Source: Zoogloeaceae bacterium | Lineage (GTDB): Bacteria; Pseudomonadota; Gammaproteobacteria; Burkholderiales; Rhodocyclaceae | Length of the DNA: 64,000 nucleotides | Direction: 5' to 3' | NCBI GenBank assembly: GCA_024235595.1 | Contig: JACKMC010000004.1 | Location: 1 to 64,000 of the forward strand | In this document: positions 43,971 to 53,175 of the stretch, in pieces | Layout: each line of letters opens with the position of its first letter | Numbering within the stretch: the stretch's first letter is position 1 | Made by a program: the position numbers and the translations under genes | The notes under the pieces: generated by a model | Database searches by the model: none | Seen by the model: the letters and a program-made list of their open reading frames with translations, nothing else | What the model was told of the DNA's origin: nothing

Positions 43971-46913
43971 ATGACCGAACCGACCCAAGACATCTGGCTC
44001 GCAAAGCTCGCCGCCTGGACGCACGACCCCGCCGAGAAGGCACTCGTGCTTCTTCGCGACCCTGCCGGCCACGAAGGCGGCACCGTGCGCGAACTTCGCG
44101 AGGCGCTCTTCCCCAACGGACTTCCCAAGCCGATGGCAGCGAGCGTGCAGCGCGCCGACCACTGGGCGAGCGCGGCCGATCGCCCGCAGTTCCCGCGCGA
44201 TACGGCTGACGGCCCCTACGCCGCCTGGACGCAGGTGCGCTTCGAGCAGCAGCCGGTGCTCATCCATCCCCTGTCGGGCGCAGCATTCGACCTCGGCAAG
44301 ACCGGCAGGCTCGACATCGACCCGGCACATATCAAGCTAGCCTCGAGCGCACATTTCAAGAGCCTGATCGAGGCCGACGCACAGGGCGAGCCGGACGCGA
44401 AGAAGACGGCACTCGCCTTCTGGCGCTTCGGCCCGGAGATCGATGCCGACGGACTGCGCATGCTCTGGCAGCTGCTGCCTGCCGACACACGCATTCCAGA
44501 TCACACCATCTGGACCCACCTCGACCTGACCTCGGCATTCGCCAGCGCCTTCGAGGGTGACCCAGACGCAAACCCCGCGCTGCTCACCATGAGCTTCGGC
44601 CCGGTTCAGGATTTCATCGCCCAGGCGCGCACCACCTCCGACCTGTGGGCCGGCTCGCACCTGCTCTCACGGCTGGCATGGGAAGCAATGCGGGTCATCT
44701 GCGAGCGACTCGGACCCGACGCGGTACTCTTTCCCCAGCTCCGCGGCGTACCCCAGGTCGACCTGTGGCTGCGCGACGAAATGGGGCTCAACCCGAAGCG
44801 CTTCATGGACTGCGAGTGGGCCGTACAAAAGACCGATGCGAATCCGCTCTTTGCCGCCGCCCTGCCCAACAAGTTCGTGGCCGTGGTCCCTGCCGCCGAG
44901 GCAACCGAGCTCGCCGAGGCGGTCACCAGCGCAGTGCGCGCCTTCGTGCGCGACACGGCTTCGGGAATGCTCACCGAGCTTCTCGAGGCCGCGGGCATCC
45001 CCGATTCGCCCGAGCTGGCATGCCGCGAGCAACTCAGGGCGCAACTCGATGGCTTTCCCGAGGTGCACTGGGCGGCAGTGCCGTTCACACCGCTGATTGA
45101 GGAGCGCACGGGCGAAGCGCCGGATACCCGCGAACTGGCCGCGGTCAGTGCGCCCTTTTTCAGCACCGGAGCGGGCTCCACCGGCGGCTTTCTCGCCTCG
45201 GAAACATGGAAACGCCTTTCGCGGCCGCTCGATCTCGAGGGCACCCGCTTCTACCGTCCCAACCCCGGCGTGCTCTACCCCGCCATCTACGAACTCCTCG
45301 ATCGCGTTGCAGCCAGTGCCAAGTCGGTACGCGCAGCCCCGCAGCGCGCGGACGGGGGCGAAGAAGGCTACCGCTGCGACCTTACAGGTGAGGCCGAATG
45401 GCTCACCCACGAGCGCGCCCAACTGACGCTGCCCAAAGGCGCGCGCAAGGATGCGAATACCCTGTGGAATCTTGCCACCCGGAATCGTCCCGGCATCAGC
45501 CGCAAGGGCGAACACCTTTCGGCGCTGGCAATGCTCAAGCGGCTCTGGCCGACATGGTTCGTCAAGCGCGAACTGGCAAGCGTCGAGGTCAAGACCCAGC
45601 GCTTCGTCATCTCGACCCACACGCTGGCAATCGCCACCTCGCTCGAACACTGGCTCGAGACCGGCGCCCCCTTCGGCGACGCCGGCAAGCGGCTGCTCGA
45701 AAAGGCCGCTGCGCCCGACATCGGCAATGTCGCCCTGCCGCGCAGCCTGGTCAGGCAGATATTTCGCGCGCAGGATTTCGATGCCGACACCCGCCGCCTG
45801 GCCCGCGCCTTGCCGGCCTTGCTGGACAAGGACGCCAGCGACGACCCCGAGGTGCACAGCGAGAACGCTCGACTGGTTGAAAAGCTGCTCGGCAAAAAGC
45901 CCGAAGCCTACTATGCACTCATCCTGCTCGATGGCGACAGCATGGGCGCCTGGATCTCGGGCACCGACCCGCGTTTTCAGGTCGCCACGCGGCGAACCTT
46001 CCACCCGCAGATCGGCGAGCGGATGAAAGCGCATTTCACCCGGCCCGAGCACCAAGCTTACCTCGACGCCCCACGGGCCGTCTCGCCGAGCCGCCACATG
46101 GCGATCTCGAGCGCGCTCAATGGCTTTGCGCTTCATCTCGCCCAGGACATTGTCGAGAACCGCTGCAAGGGCAAGCTCATCTACGCCGGCGGCGATGACG
46201 TAATGGCGCTGGTGTCGGTGGATGACCTCCTGGCCTGCCTGACCCTGCTGCGGGCGGCCTACGGTGGCTTGCCGATGCCCAAAGCGCTGAGCAACGCGCT
46301 CTCGCTCGATCTCGACGGACTGAGCCTGGGCGGCGGTCACGCGGTGCTCGGTGACCGGCTTATCCGGCTCATGGGTGAGCAGGCCACAGCCAGCGCTGGC
46401 GCAGTCATCGCGCACCATACCGCGCCGCTCGGTGCCGTGCTGCGCGAGCTGCGCAGATCCGAACGCCGCGCCAAGAACAAAGGCGGGCGCAATGCCTTCG
46501 ACATCACCCTGCTCAAGCGCAGTGGCGGCGCCACGGAACTCACCCTGCCGTGGAACCTCTCGGACGCCCCCACCCTCGAGGACTCGCCGATGCAGCTCCT
46601 TGCCGAGCTGCAGAACACCTTCGCCGCCGACACGTCGCGCAAGGCCGCCTATCTCACCCAGGACTGGCTGCCTAGTCTGCCCTCCCGGGCGCACATGCCC
46701 GTCGGCGATCTACAGGCGCTGCTCACCGCCAGCCTGGCTTATCAGTTCAATCGCCAGGGTGCCAAGGCAGAGGGCGACATTCTGGCCCGCAAGCTTGCCG
46801 CAGTCGCGCTGGCGCCTCGCCTGCAAGATACTCAACCGGCCGAAACCCTGCGCGACCTGCTCGCCGTGGCCGAATTCCTGGCCCGCGAAGGTCGCAGTAA
46901 AAAGGAACGCTGA
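43971..46913 (+). CDS. cmr2: Cas10/Cmr2, cyclic-oligoadenylate synthase subunit
   Basis: 980 residues, the large subunit of the Cmr effector. An N-terminal HD-like motif (THDPAEK, H18-D19; then ADHWASAADR) is present in part, and the polymerase palm keeps an intact GGDD at 740-743 (YAGGDDVMAL) plus an upstream DGDSMGAW motif. Intact GGDD predicts cyclic oligoadenylate synthesis on target-RNA binding, which fits the downstream CARF effector and ring nucleases. Whether the HD domain cuts DNA is unclear, as in many Cmr2 proteins. Confidence 0.93.
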   Translation: MTEPTQDIWLAKLAAWTHDPAEKALVLLRDPAGHEGGTVRELREALFPNGLPKPMAASVQRADHWASAADRPQFPRDTADGPYAAWTQVRFEQQPVLIHPLSGAAFDLGKTGRLDIDPAHIKLASSAHFKSLIEADAQGEPDAKKTALAFWRFGPEIDADGLRMLWQLLPADTRIPDHTIWTHLDLTSAFASAFEGDPDANPALLTMSFGPVQDFIAQARTTSDLWAGSHLLSRLAWEAMRVICERLGPDAVLFPQLRGVPQVDLWLRDEMGLNPKRFMDCEWAVQKTDANPLFAAALPNKFVAVVPAAEATELAEAVTSAVRAFVRDTASGMLTELLEAAGIPDSPELACREQLRAQLDGFPEVHWAAVPFTPLIEERTGEAPDTRELAAVSAPFFSTGAGSTGGFLASETWKRLSRPLDLEGTRFYRPNPGVLYPAIYELLDRVAASAKSVRAAPQRADGGEEGYRCDLTGEAEWLTHERAQLTLPKGARKDANTLWNLATRNRPGISRKGEHLSALAMLKRLWPTWFVKRELASVEVKTQRFVISTHTLAIATSLEHWLETGAPFGDAGKRLLEKAAAPDIGNVALPRSLVRQIFRAQDFDADTRRLARALPALLDKDASDDPEVHSENARLVEKLLGKKPEAYYALILLDGDSMGAWISGTDPRFQVATRRTFHPQIGERMKAHFTRPEHQAYLDAPRAVSPSRHMAISSALNGFALHLAQDIVENRCKGKLIYAGGDDVMALVSVDDLLACLTLLRAAYGGLPMPKALSNALSLDLDGLSLGGGHAVLGDRLIRLMGEQATASAGAVIAHHTAPLGAVLRELRRSERRAKNKGGRNAFDITLLKRSGGATELTLPWNLSDAPTLEDSPMQLLAELQNTFAADTSRKAAYLTQDWLPSLPSRAHMPVGDLQALLTASLAYQFNRQGAKAEGDILARKLAAVALAPRLQDTQPAETLRDLLAVAEFLAREGRSKKER

Positions 46914-46916
46914 AAA

Positions 46917-48053
46917 ATGCCCGCAAACCTCACCGACTCCGTGTTCATCGAACCGCTCGATGTGCTCGTGCTGCGCGGCAACAAACTCTTCGCCGATGCA
47001 GCCAGTCACGGCGAAGCGCTGATGCCGCCCTGGCCCTCGGTCGCGGCCGGGGCGCTGCGCAGCCGCATGCTGGTCGACGCCGGCGTCTCGCCCGCGGAAT
47101 TCGCGGCCGGTCGCGCCACGCTCGGCCAAGCGCTCGAAGCCTGTCTGGGCTCGGTGCAAGCGCCGGGCAGTTTTCGCATTGCCCATTTCGGGCTCGCGCG
47201 CGAAACGTCATCCATCGCCGAGGCGCTGCTGCCCATGCCTGCCGACCTCGTGGTCGACGACGCCGGCCGCCCCGCCGCACTGCGTCCGCAAGCGATGCCT
47301 GCCACGGTGGCGAGCAGCTATCCCCTGCCACTGATCCCGGTACTCGCCCAGCCCCGCCTCGGCAAAGCGCGCACCGGGCTGTGGCTCACTGCAGCCGGTA
47401 TCGCAGCCTGGCAAGCCGGTCGTTCGCCAGCGCCGGGCGAGTGGCTGACTTCGGCAGAGCTATGGACACTCGACAGCCGGCTCGGCATCGCGCTCGCGCC
47501 CGGCCAGAACACCGTCGTCAAGGGCCAGCTCTACACCAGCGAGGCCATTGCGCTCAAACCCAGCATAGGTTTTGTCGCCCGTGTCCAAGGCGTGGACCGC
47601 GGCACACTGCCCACCGCGGGCAGCCTTCGCTTTGGTGGCGACGGCCACGCCGCCAGCGTTCGGCGCTGCACGGCGGCGCTTCCTGAGCTCGATCCTGTGG
47701 CGCTGGGCCGCGCGGGCCGGTTTCGCATCATGCTCACCAGCCCTGGCATTTTTGGCGATGGCTGGAAGCTCGCCGGCACCGACGCCAACGGACGCTGGCA
47801 CTTCCAAGGCGCTTCGGCAAGGCTGGCCTGCGCCGCCGTGCCCCGTCTTGAGACCCTCTCCGGTTGGGATGTGGCGCGCGGCATGCCGAAACCCGCGCTG
47901 CGGGCAGCGCCCGCGGGCAGCGTCTATTGGCTCGACGACTTCCAGGGCGACCCCAGGGCGCTCGCCGTCCTGCAGCGCGACGGTCTCGCGCTCGACGATG
48001 CCGCTCGCCGCGCCGAAGGCTTCAACAACTGTCTGCTCGCCGAGTGGCGCTGA
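46917..48053 (+). CDS. cmr3: Type III-B protein Cmr3
   Basis: 378 residues; N-terminus FIEPLDVLVLRGNKLFAD and WPSVAAGALRSRML are the Cmr3 pattern. Cmr3 holds the crRNA 5' handle next to Cas10. It begins 3 bp after the cmr2 stop, so translation is coupled. Confidence 0.88.
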   Translation: MPANLTDSVFIEPLDVLVLRGNKLFADAASHGEALMPPWPSVAAGALRSRMLVDAGVSPAEFAAGRATLGQALEACLGSVQAPGSFRIAHFGLARETSSIAEALLPMPADLVVDDAGRPAALRPQAMPATVASSYPLPLIPVLAQPRLGKARTGLWLTAAGIAAWQAGRSPAPGEWLTSAELWTLDSRLGIALAPGQNTVVKGQLYTSEAIALKPSIGFVARVQGVDRGTLPTAGSLRFGGDGHAASVRRCTAALPELDPVALGRAGRFRIMLTSPGIFGDGWKLAGTDANGRWHFQGASARLACAAVPRLETLSGWDVARGMPKPALRAAPAGSVYWLDDFQGDPRALAVLQRDGLALDDAARRAEGFNNCLLAEWR

Positions 48054-48093
48054 ACCGCACGATAAGTACACGACTTCATAAAGGACATCCGAC

Positions 48094-49023
48094 ATGTTTC
48101 AAGCTCATGCAGCCCTGTTTCTCTATGCCACCAGCCCGGTCCACATGGGCACCGGCCAGGCATTCGGCCTGATCGACAACCCCATCGCCCGCGAGCGCCA
48201 CAGCGAGCACCCGGTGTTCGCCGGCTCCGGCCTCAAGGGTGCGATCCGGCACCGCTTTCATGCACTCCCCGGCTGGAGCGAGGGCCCGAAGAGCGAAACC
48301 CTGCTCGACCGCCTGTTCGGACCGAGTTCGCAAAGTGCACTTCATGCGGGTGCCGTAAGCCTCGGCGATGCCCAGCTCGTCGCCTTCCCGGTTCGCTCGG
48401 TCAAGCAAGGCTACGTCTATGCCACCAGCGCGTTCGCCCTCGCACGGGTCGCGCGCCTGCTCGGGCAACTCGGCGTTTCCGGCATGCCCGAAGCCCCGCA
48501 GGGCGTGGGCCCGGGCGCTGCGCGCGTCGCCAATGCGCGGCTGCTCGCCGACGACACGAGGCTCCACCTCGAAGCATTCGAATTCGCCGCCGAGGCCAAC
48601 CCCGAATCCGACAAGCTCGCCGCGGTCGCGCGCTGGCTTGCCGACAACGCGCTGCCAGCGGGCGAAGCCAGCGCATTCTTCCGCGACAAGTTCGCCAGCG
48701 ACCTGGTGCTCCTTTCCGACGAGGACTTCTCCTGGTTTGCGAAGAACGCCACCGTCGTCGAGCCACACGTGCGCATCGACAACGCAACCGGCACAGCCAG
48801 CGATGGCGGCCTCTTCTACACCGAAAACCTGCCCCCCGAGTCACTGATGCTGGGCAGCCTGATGACCAGCCGCGAGCGCAGCGGCCATGCCGAAACCGAA
48901 GCCGCCGCGGTGCTTGCGCACGTTACCGGTGCCATCGATGGCGAATTGCTGCAGGTCGGCGGCGACGCCACCACCGGCCGCGGTCTGGTCATGGCCCGCG
49001 TGCTGCGCGGCGCCGGCGCCTGA
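48094..49023 (+). CDS. cmr4: Type III-B RAMP protein Cmr4
   Basis: 309 residues. The N-terminus YATSPVHMGTGQAFGLIDNP and SGLKGAIRHRF are typical Cmr4. It is the repeated backbone subunit and the target-RNA-cleaving one in known complexes; the likely catalytic Asp lies in the N-terminal RAMP loop region (GLIDNPIARER). 40 bp after cmr3, 16 bp before cmr5. Confidence 0.9.
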   Translation: MFQAHAALFLYATSPVHMGTGQAFGLIDNPIARERHSEHPVFAGSGLKGAIRHRFHALPGWSEGPKSETLLDRLFGPSSQSALHAGAVSLGDAQLVAFPVRSVKQGYVYATSAFALARVARLLGQLGVSGMPEAPQGVGPGAARVANARLLADDTRLHLEAFEFAAEANPESDKLAAVARWLADNALPAGEASAFFRDKFASDLVLLSDEDFSWFAKNATVVEPHVRIDNATGTASDGGLFYTENLPPESLMLGSLMTSRERSGHAETEAAAVLAHVTGAIDGELLQVGGDATTGRGLVMARVLRGAGA

Positions 49024-49039
49024 CCGGAGGAGACCCGCC

Positions 49040-49420
49040 ATGAACACCTCGACCAAATCCGCCCCCGCAACGCTCGAGCAGCAGCGCGCCCAGTTCGCCT
49101 GGGAGTGCGCCAAGGAAGGCAACGCCGCCGCTGGCGATGAATACCGCAACCTCGCCAAGGCCGCGCCGGCGCTGATCATGAACAACGGCCTCATGCAGAC
49201 CCTCGTTTTTTTCGAGGACAAGGGCAAGGAGCATCACAAGGCACTCGCACGGCAGTTGCGCCGCTGGGTCGGCAAACGCGCCGGCGGCAATGGACAGGAT
49301 CCCGGCTTCCAGAACATGATGGAGGCGCTCCTCCGAGCCACGCCTGCCGAGTATCGCCGCGCAACCGACGAATCGCTGCTGATCCTGCGCTGGATCCGGC
49401 AGTTCGCGGCCGCGCTCTGA
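49040..49420 (+). CDS. cmr5: Type III-B small subunit Cmr5
   Basis: 126 residues, mostly helical, with the motif RNLAKAAPALIMNNGLMQTLVF characteristic of Cmr5 (the run spans about residues 35-56). It forms the inner filament next to Cmr4. The frame is open upstream; the ATG at 49040 has a GGAGGAG ribosome-binding site. Confidence 0.88.
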   Translation: MNTSTKSAPATLEQQRAQFAWECAKEGNAAAGDEYRNLAKAAPALIMNNGLMQTLVFFEDKGKEHHKALARQLRRWVGKRAGGNGQDPGFQNMMEALLRATPAEYRRATDESLLILRWIRQFAAAL

Positions 49421-49431
49421 GGACGACGCAC

Positions 49432-50619
49432 ATGGTTACCGCAATTCCCGCCTATCTCGGCACGCGTTTCGACGACTGTCCGCCGGGCCACCGCTTCGGG
49501 CTCTACTTCGACGCCTGGGAGCCCGACTGGCGCAAGCCGTCCAACAAGAGCCCGGCCTTCGAGAGTGTCGCCAACGCCTTCCCGCAACACAGCAAGGATG
49601 CCCTTGCGGCAATCTGCGCGCGACAACAGGAGCAGGCCGCAGCCCTTGGGCAACAGGTGTTCAGCCACCCTGCCCGCCTGTTCGCCCCGCTCGCCACCGG
49701 ACTGGGCAATGAACACCCGCTCGAGAACGGCTTCGCCTTCCTCAACCCGCACGGTCTGCCCTACCTCGCCGGCAGTGGCCTCAAGGGCGTCCTCCGGCGC
49801 GCCGCCGAAGAGCTCGCCGGCGGCGAGTGGGGCGATTGCGCGGGTTGGGACCAGCCGGTCATCGATGCCCTTTTCGGGCCGGGCGAAGAGGATCCCCTGC
49901 GCGACGAACAGGCACGCCGCGGCGCGCTCGTGTTCTGGGATCTCTTCTTTCTGCCCGCCAAGGGCAAGAGCCTGCTCGCGGTCGAGATCATGACCCCGCA
50001 TCATCGCGACTACCTGCAGTCCAATGGCACCCCGCACGCCAACGAACAACCCAACCCGATTCCTTTCCTCGCCGTTGCGGCAGGCGCTACCTGCACGCTC
50101 CACATCGAGCTCAGACCCGCCTACATCCCGCCGCAGCTGGCCGGTCTCGCGGACAAATGGCGTGCGCTGCTCGGCGCAGCCGTCGAACACGCCGGCGAAT
50201 GGCTGGGTTTTGGCGCCAAGACCGCGGTCGGCTATGGCCGGCTGGGGCAGGACAAGGCAATCCTCAAACAGGCTGCGGACGACGCCCGCGATCGCGCCGA
50301 AGCCGAGCAACGCAAGGCATACCAGGCAGAGCTCGACAAGCTCACGCCGCAAGGCCGGTCCGTGAAGGAGTTCGTCACCGCCTGTGAATCCAAGCTCGCC
50401 CAGGACCGCAAAGACCCGTTCACGCCCGGCAGCGGTCTCTACGCCGAGGCGCTGCGCCTGAGTAAGATCGCGTTGGCAGACGATGGCAGCTGGTCGTCCG
50501 CCGACCGGTTGCAGCTTGCCGAGGCGCTCGCGACCTGGCTGCCACAGGTGATCGATCGCTACGATGCGAAGGACGCGCGCAAGAAGCTCAAGCTGGCGGC
50601 ATTGCGAGGCGAGGCCTGA
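49432..50619 (+). CDS. cmr6: Type III-B RAMP protein Cmr6
   Basis: 395 residues. The RAMP glycine-rich start LPYLAGSGLKGVLRRAAEE and VLVFWD-like segments (ALVFWDLFFLPAKG) match Cmr6, which caps the backbone next to Cmr1. The C-terminal 120 residues are helical and longer than in many homologues. 11 bp after cmr5 and 4 bp before csx16. Confidence 0.87.
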   Translation: MVTAIPAYLGTRFDDCPPGHRFGLYFDAWEPDWRKPSNKSPAFESVANAFPQHSKDALAAICARQQEQAAALGQQVFSHPARLFAPLATGLGNEHPLENGFAFLNPHGLPYLAGSGLKGVLRRAAEELAGGEWGDCAGWDQPVIDALFGPGEEDPLRDEQARRGALVFWDLFFLPAKGKSLLAVEIMTPHHRDYLQSNGTPHANEQPNPIPFLAVAAGATCTLHIELRPAYIPPQLAGLADKWRALLGAAVEHAGEWLGFGAKTAVGYGRLGQDKAILKQAADDARDRAEAEQRKAYQAELDKLTPQGRSVKEFVTACESKLAQDRKDPFTPGSGLYAEALRLSKIALADDGSWSSADRLQLAEALATWLPQVIDRYDAKDARKKLKLAALRGEA

Positions 50620-50623
50620 GCAC

Positions 50624-50938
50624 ATGACGACCTACTTCGTGAGCCGGCATCCGGGCGCCGTCGCGTGGGCGGCGCGCCGAGGTCTCGCGGTGGATGCATA
50701 CCTTGCCCATCTCGATCCGCAGCAGATCCAACCCGGCGACACGGTGATCGGTATCCTGCCGGTGCATCTCGCGGCGCGCGTCTGTGGTTCGGGCGCCCGT
50801 TACCTCAACCTCTCGCTCGACATGCCCGAGAACGCACGGGGAAAGGAACTCTCGGCCGACGAGCTCGAAGCCTTCGGGGCGCGACTCGAAGCCTATAGGG
50901 TTGAAGAAGTCCGCAGTACAGGAACCAACGTCCAATGA
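50624..50938 (+). CDS. csx16: Csx16 family ring nuclease
   Basis: 104 residues. MTTYFVSRHPGAVAWA, GDTVIGILPVHLAARVC and YLNLSLDMPENARGKELS are the Csx16 (VVA1548) signature. Csx16 is regarded as a ring nuclease that degrades cyclic oligoadenylate and turns off the type III response. Its stop overlaps the start of the next gene (ATGA at 50935-50938), pairing the off-switch with the effector. Confidence 0.88.
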   Translation: MTTYFVSRHPGAVAWAARRGLAVDAYLAHLDPQQIQPGDTVIGILPVHLAARVCGSGARYLNLSLDMPENARGKELSADELEAFGARLEAYRVEEVRSTGTNVQ

Positions 50939-52074
50939 AGCGACCCGCTCGTCATCTTTGCATCGCCACCGGCCAGAATCTCGCCAATCTCATTCCCTGC
51001 CTTCAGCTCCGGGCCCGCGAGGTGCTGATTCTCGAAACACCCGCGATGCGGGACGCGGCGGTCAACCTCAAGCGCGCGCTCGAAGAACACGATGTACTCG
51101 TGAGGCGACTGCCGTTCGACGACAGCACGCCGGAGGAGGTCTCCGCGTCGGCCGAGGCGATCGCCCTCGAACTGGGCGCCGAGCCGCTGGTGTTCAATGC
51201 AACCGGCGGACACAAGCTCATGACGCTCGCGCTGGCCGAAAATCTCGGCGCGCTCGCCGACGACCTCCACCTGCTCTATGCCGAGACCCGCAAGGATCGC
51301 CTCGACTGGCTCAAACCCACGCCGGCGATGCAGCCCATGGACGATATGCTGGTGATCGACGACATCCTTCGCGCTCAGGGCTATCGCCGCACCAGCGCAA
51401 GCAATTCCGACCCCTACTGGCAGATCGAAGCCGACCGCCGCGCCACACTCACCCGTCGAATGGGCGACGAGGCAGACAAGTACGGCAAGTTCTTCGGCAC
51501 GCTCAACGTTCTTGCCGACCTGGCGCTGAACGATCAGAGCGACGTCTTCGATCCGCGGCAGAGTTTCAGGTTCAAGCCCCGCGGCGACAACGCCGCGCTG
51601 CTCGACGATGCCCGCAAGAACGAACTGATCCACTGGGACGGTGGCGAGACCATCGTCTTCGCCAACCGCGACGCGGCAAGCTACTTCCGTGGCGGGTGGC
51701 TCGAAGAGTACGTGTGGACCAAGCTCAAAGGCATCGGCCCACGCGATTGGGCCATCAATCTAAAGACCATGTCGTATGGCACCAATGTCGAAAACGAGTT
51801 CGATGCCCTCGTCGCCCACCGCAACCGATTGCTCGCAATCGAATGCAAGACCAGCGGGTTCGGAAAGAATGACGCCAAGGATGTGAGCTACATCTACAAG
51901 CTCGCGCAACTCGCAGATCAGGTCGGCGGTGCGATGAGCCAAAAACTGCTGCTCTCGGCACGGCCGGTGCACGACGACATTCGCCAGCGCGCCCGTGACT
52001 ACGGGGTCGACATCCTCGCTGCGGAAGAGGTCAAGCAGTTCGTCGATTTCATGAAAAAGTGGATGAAGCCCTGA
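50935..52074 (+). CDS. Can2/Card1-like CARF nuclease (DUF1887 family)
   Basis: 379 residues: an N-terminal CARF domain with ligand loop NATGGHKLM (89-97), a middle winged-helix-like linker, and a C-terminal PD-(D/E)xK nuclease with E258 (GGWLEEYV), D290 (NEFDAL) and E303-x-K305 (IECKT). Relatives Can2 and Card1 are switched on by cyclic tetra-adenylate and nick DNA and cut RNA non-specifically. It is the only clear effector nuclease of this locus apart from Cmr4. Overlaps csx16 by 4 bp and precedes cas6 by 6 bp. Confidence 0.87.
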   Translation: MKRPARHLCIATGQNLANLIPCLQLRAREVLILETPAMRDAAVNLKRALEEHDVLVRRLPFDDSTPEEVSASAEAIALELGAEPLVFNATGGHKLMTLALAENLGALADDLHLLYAETRKDRLDWLKPTPAMQPMDDMLVIDDILRAQGYRRTSASNSDPYWQIEADRRATLTRRMGDEADKYGKFFGTLNVLADLALNDQSDVFDPRQSFRFKPRGDNAALLDDARKNELIHWDGGETIVFANRDAASYFRGGWLEEYVWTKLKGIGPRDWAINLKTMSYGTNVENEFDALVAHRNRLLAIECKTSGFGKNDAKDVSYIYKLAQLADQVGGAMSQKLLLSARPVHDDIRQRARDYGVDILAAEEVKQFVDFMKKWMKP

Positions 52075-52080
52075 ACTCCG

Positions 52081-53034
52081 ATGCCCACCACACTCCCCCT
52101 TGCCCGCTACCGCTTCACCTTTCGCATGGTCGAACCCTTGCGCCTGCCCGAATATGCCGGCTCGCTGTTGCGCGGCCAGTTCGGCGCCGCCCTGCGCAAG
52201 CTCGCCTGCATGACCGGTGAGCCCGACTGCAGCGCTTGCCCGCTGCTCGCGACCTGCCCCTATCCAGCCATCTTCGAAACCCCGGCGCCCGAGCATCACG
52301 CCATGCAACGCTTCAGCAAGGTGCCCAACCCCTACGTCATCGAGCCCCCCGCCTTCGGCGAACGCCTCATCGACAGGGGCGAAGCGCTGCAGTTTTCGAT
52401 GGTGCTGATCGGCCATGCAGCAGCGCAATTGCCGCTGGTGAGTCTGGCCCTGCAACGCGCCCTCGAAGGCGGCCTTGGGCGCGAGCGCTCGCGCGGCCGG
52501 CTCGAGGCCATCGAAATGCAGGACGGCGCCGCCGGCCAAACGACCTTCATTCCGCTCTGGCAACACGGCGATGCGCGTATCGCGGCTCACGCGGCGACCC
52601 TCGCCCTACCGGAATCTGGCGGGATCGATTCGATCACCCTGCAGCTTCGCACCCCACTTCGTCTGCAGCAGCAGGGCCGACCGATACGGCCGGAAGCACT
52701 TTCTCCGAGAAAGCTCCTTGCAGACCTCCTGCGCCGCGCCAGCCTGCTGTTCGAGTTTCATGCCGGCGAGACACGCCTCGTTCGGGACGTCAGCGAACTC
52801 GTGCGCGAGGCCGAGGCGTTGCGCCAGCGCAGCGCCCTGCACTGGCAGGACTGGTCCCGCTTCTCGAGTCGCCAACAGCGCGAGATGACGCTCGGCGGCG
52901 TGCTGGGCGAGTGGACGCTGGAAGGCGACCTGTCCCGGCTCTTTCCCTGGCTGTGGCTCGGGCAATGGCTGCATGTAGGCAAAAATGCCACAATGGGCAT
53001 GGGACGCTATGAGATCCAGACTCCATGTCAGTGA
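52081..53034 (+). CDS. cas6: CRISPR RNA endoribonuclease Cas6
   Basis: 317 residues. N-terminal RAMP features (LPEYAGSLLRGQFGAALRK), a Cys cluster CSACPLLATC also seen in this Cas6 group, and the C-terminal glycine-rich loop HVGKNATMGMGRYEI identify Cas6. It should cut the repeat upstream of ATTAAGAC to leave the 8-nt 5' handle. It is the only Cas6 in the window, so it probably serves both arrays. Its stop is 141 bp before the first repeat of array 1. Confidence 0.88.
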   Translation: MPTTLPLARYRFTFRMVEPLRLPEYAGSLLRGQFGAALRKLACMTGEPDCSACPLLATCPYPAIFETPAPEHHAMQRFSKVPNPYVIEPPAFGERLIDRGEALQFSMVLIGHAAAQLPLVSLALQRALEGGLGRERSRGRLEAIEMQDGAAGQTTFIPLWQHGDARIAAHAATLALPESGGIDSITLQLRTPLRLQQQGRPIRPEALSPRKLLADLLRRASLLFEFHAGETRLVRDVSELVREAEALRQRSALHWQDWSRFSSRQQREMTLGGVLGEWTLEGDLSRLFPWLWLGQWLHVGKNATMGMGRYEIQTPCQ

Positions 53035-53175
53035 CACGCAACCACCTCCTTCAAGAAACGGCAGCGCGCGGCGCGGCATCTTTCGTGCTTTTTTCGAGTC
53101 AGCTCCGAGCACAAGCTTTTTCTTGGCAAACCCCTTCGCAGCACATTGAAAACAAACGGTTTTTTGAGACGCGCA
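53035..53175 (+). promoter_or_regulatory. Leader of CRISPR array 1
   Basis: 141 bp, A/T-richer than its surroundings, between cas6 and the first repeat. Its last 54 bp resemble the end of the array 2 leader: CTTGG, then CCCCT, TGAA, a TTTTT run, AGA and GCA in the same order directly before the repeat. The degenerate repeat at the far end of the array also puts the leader on this side. Confidence 0.7.
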
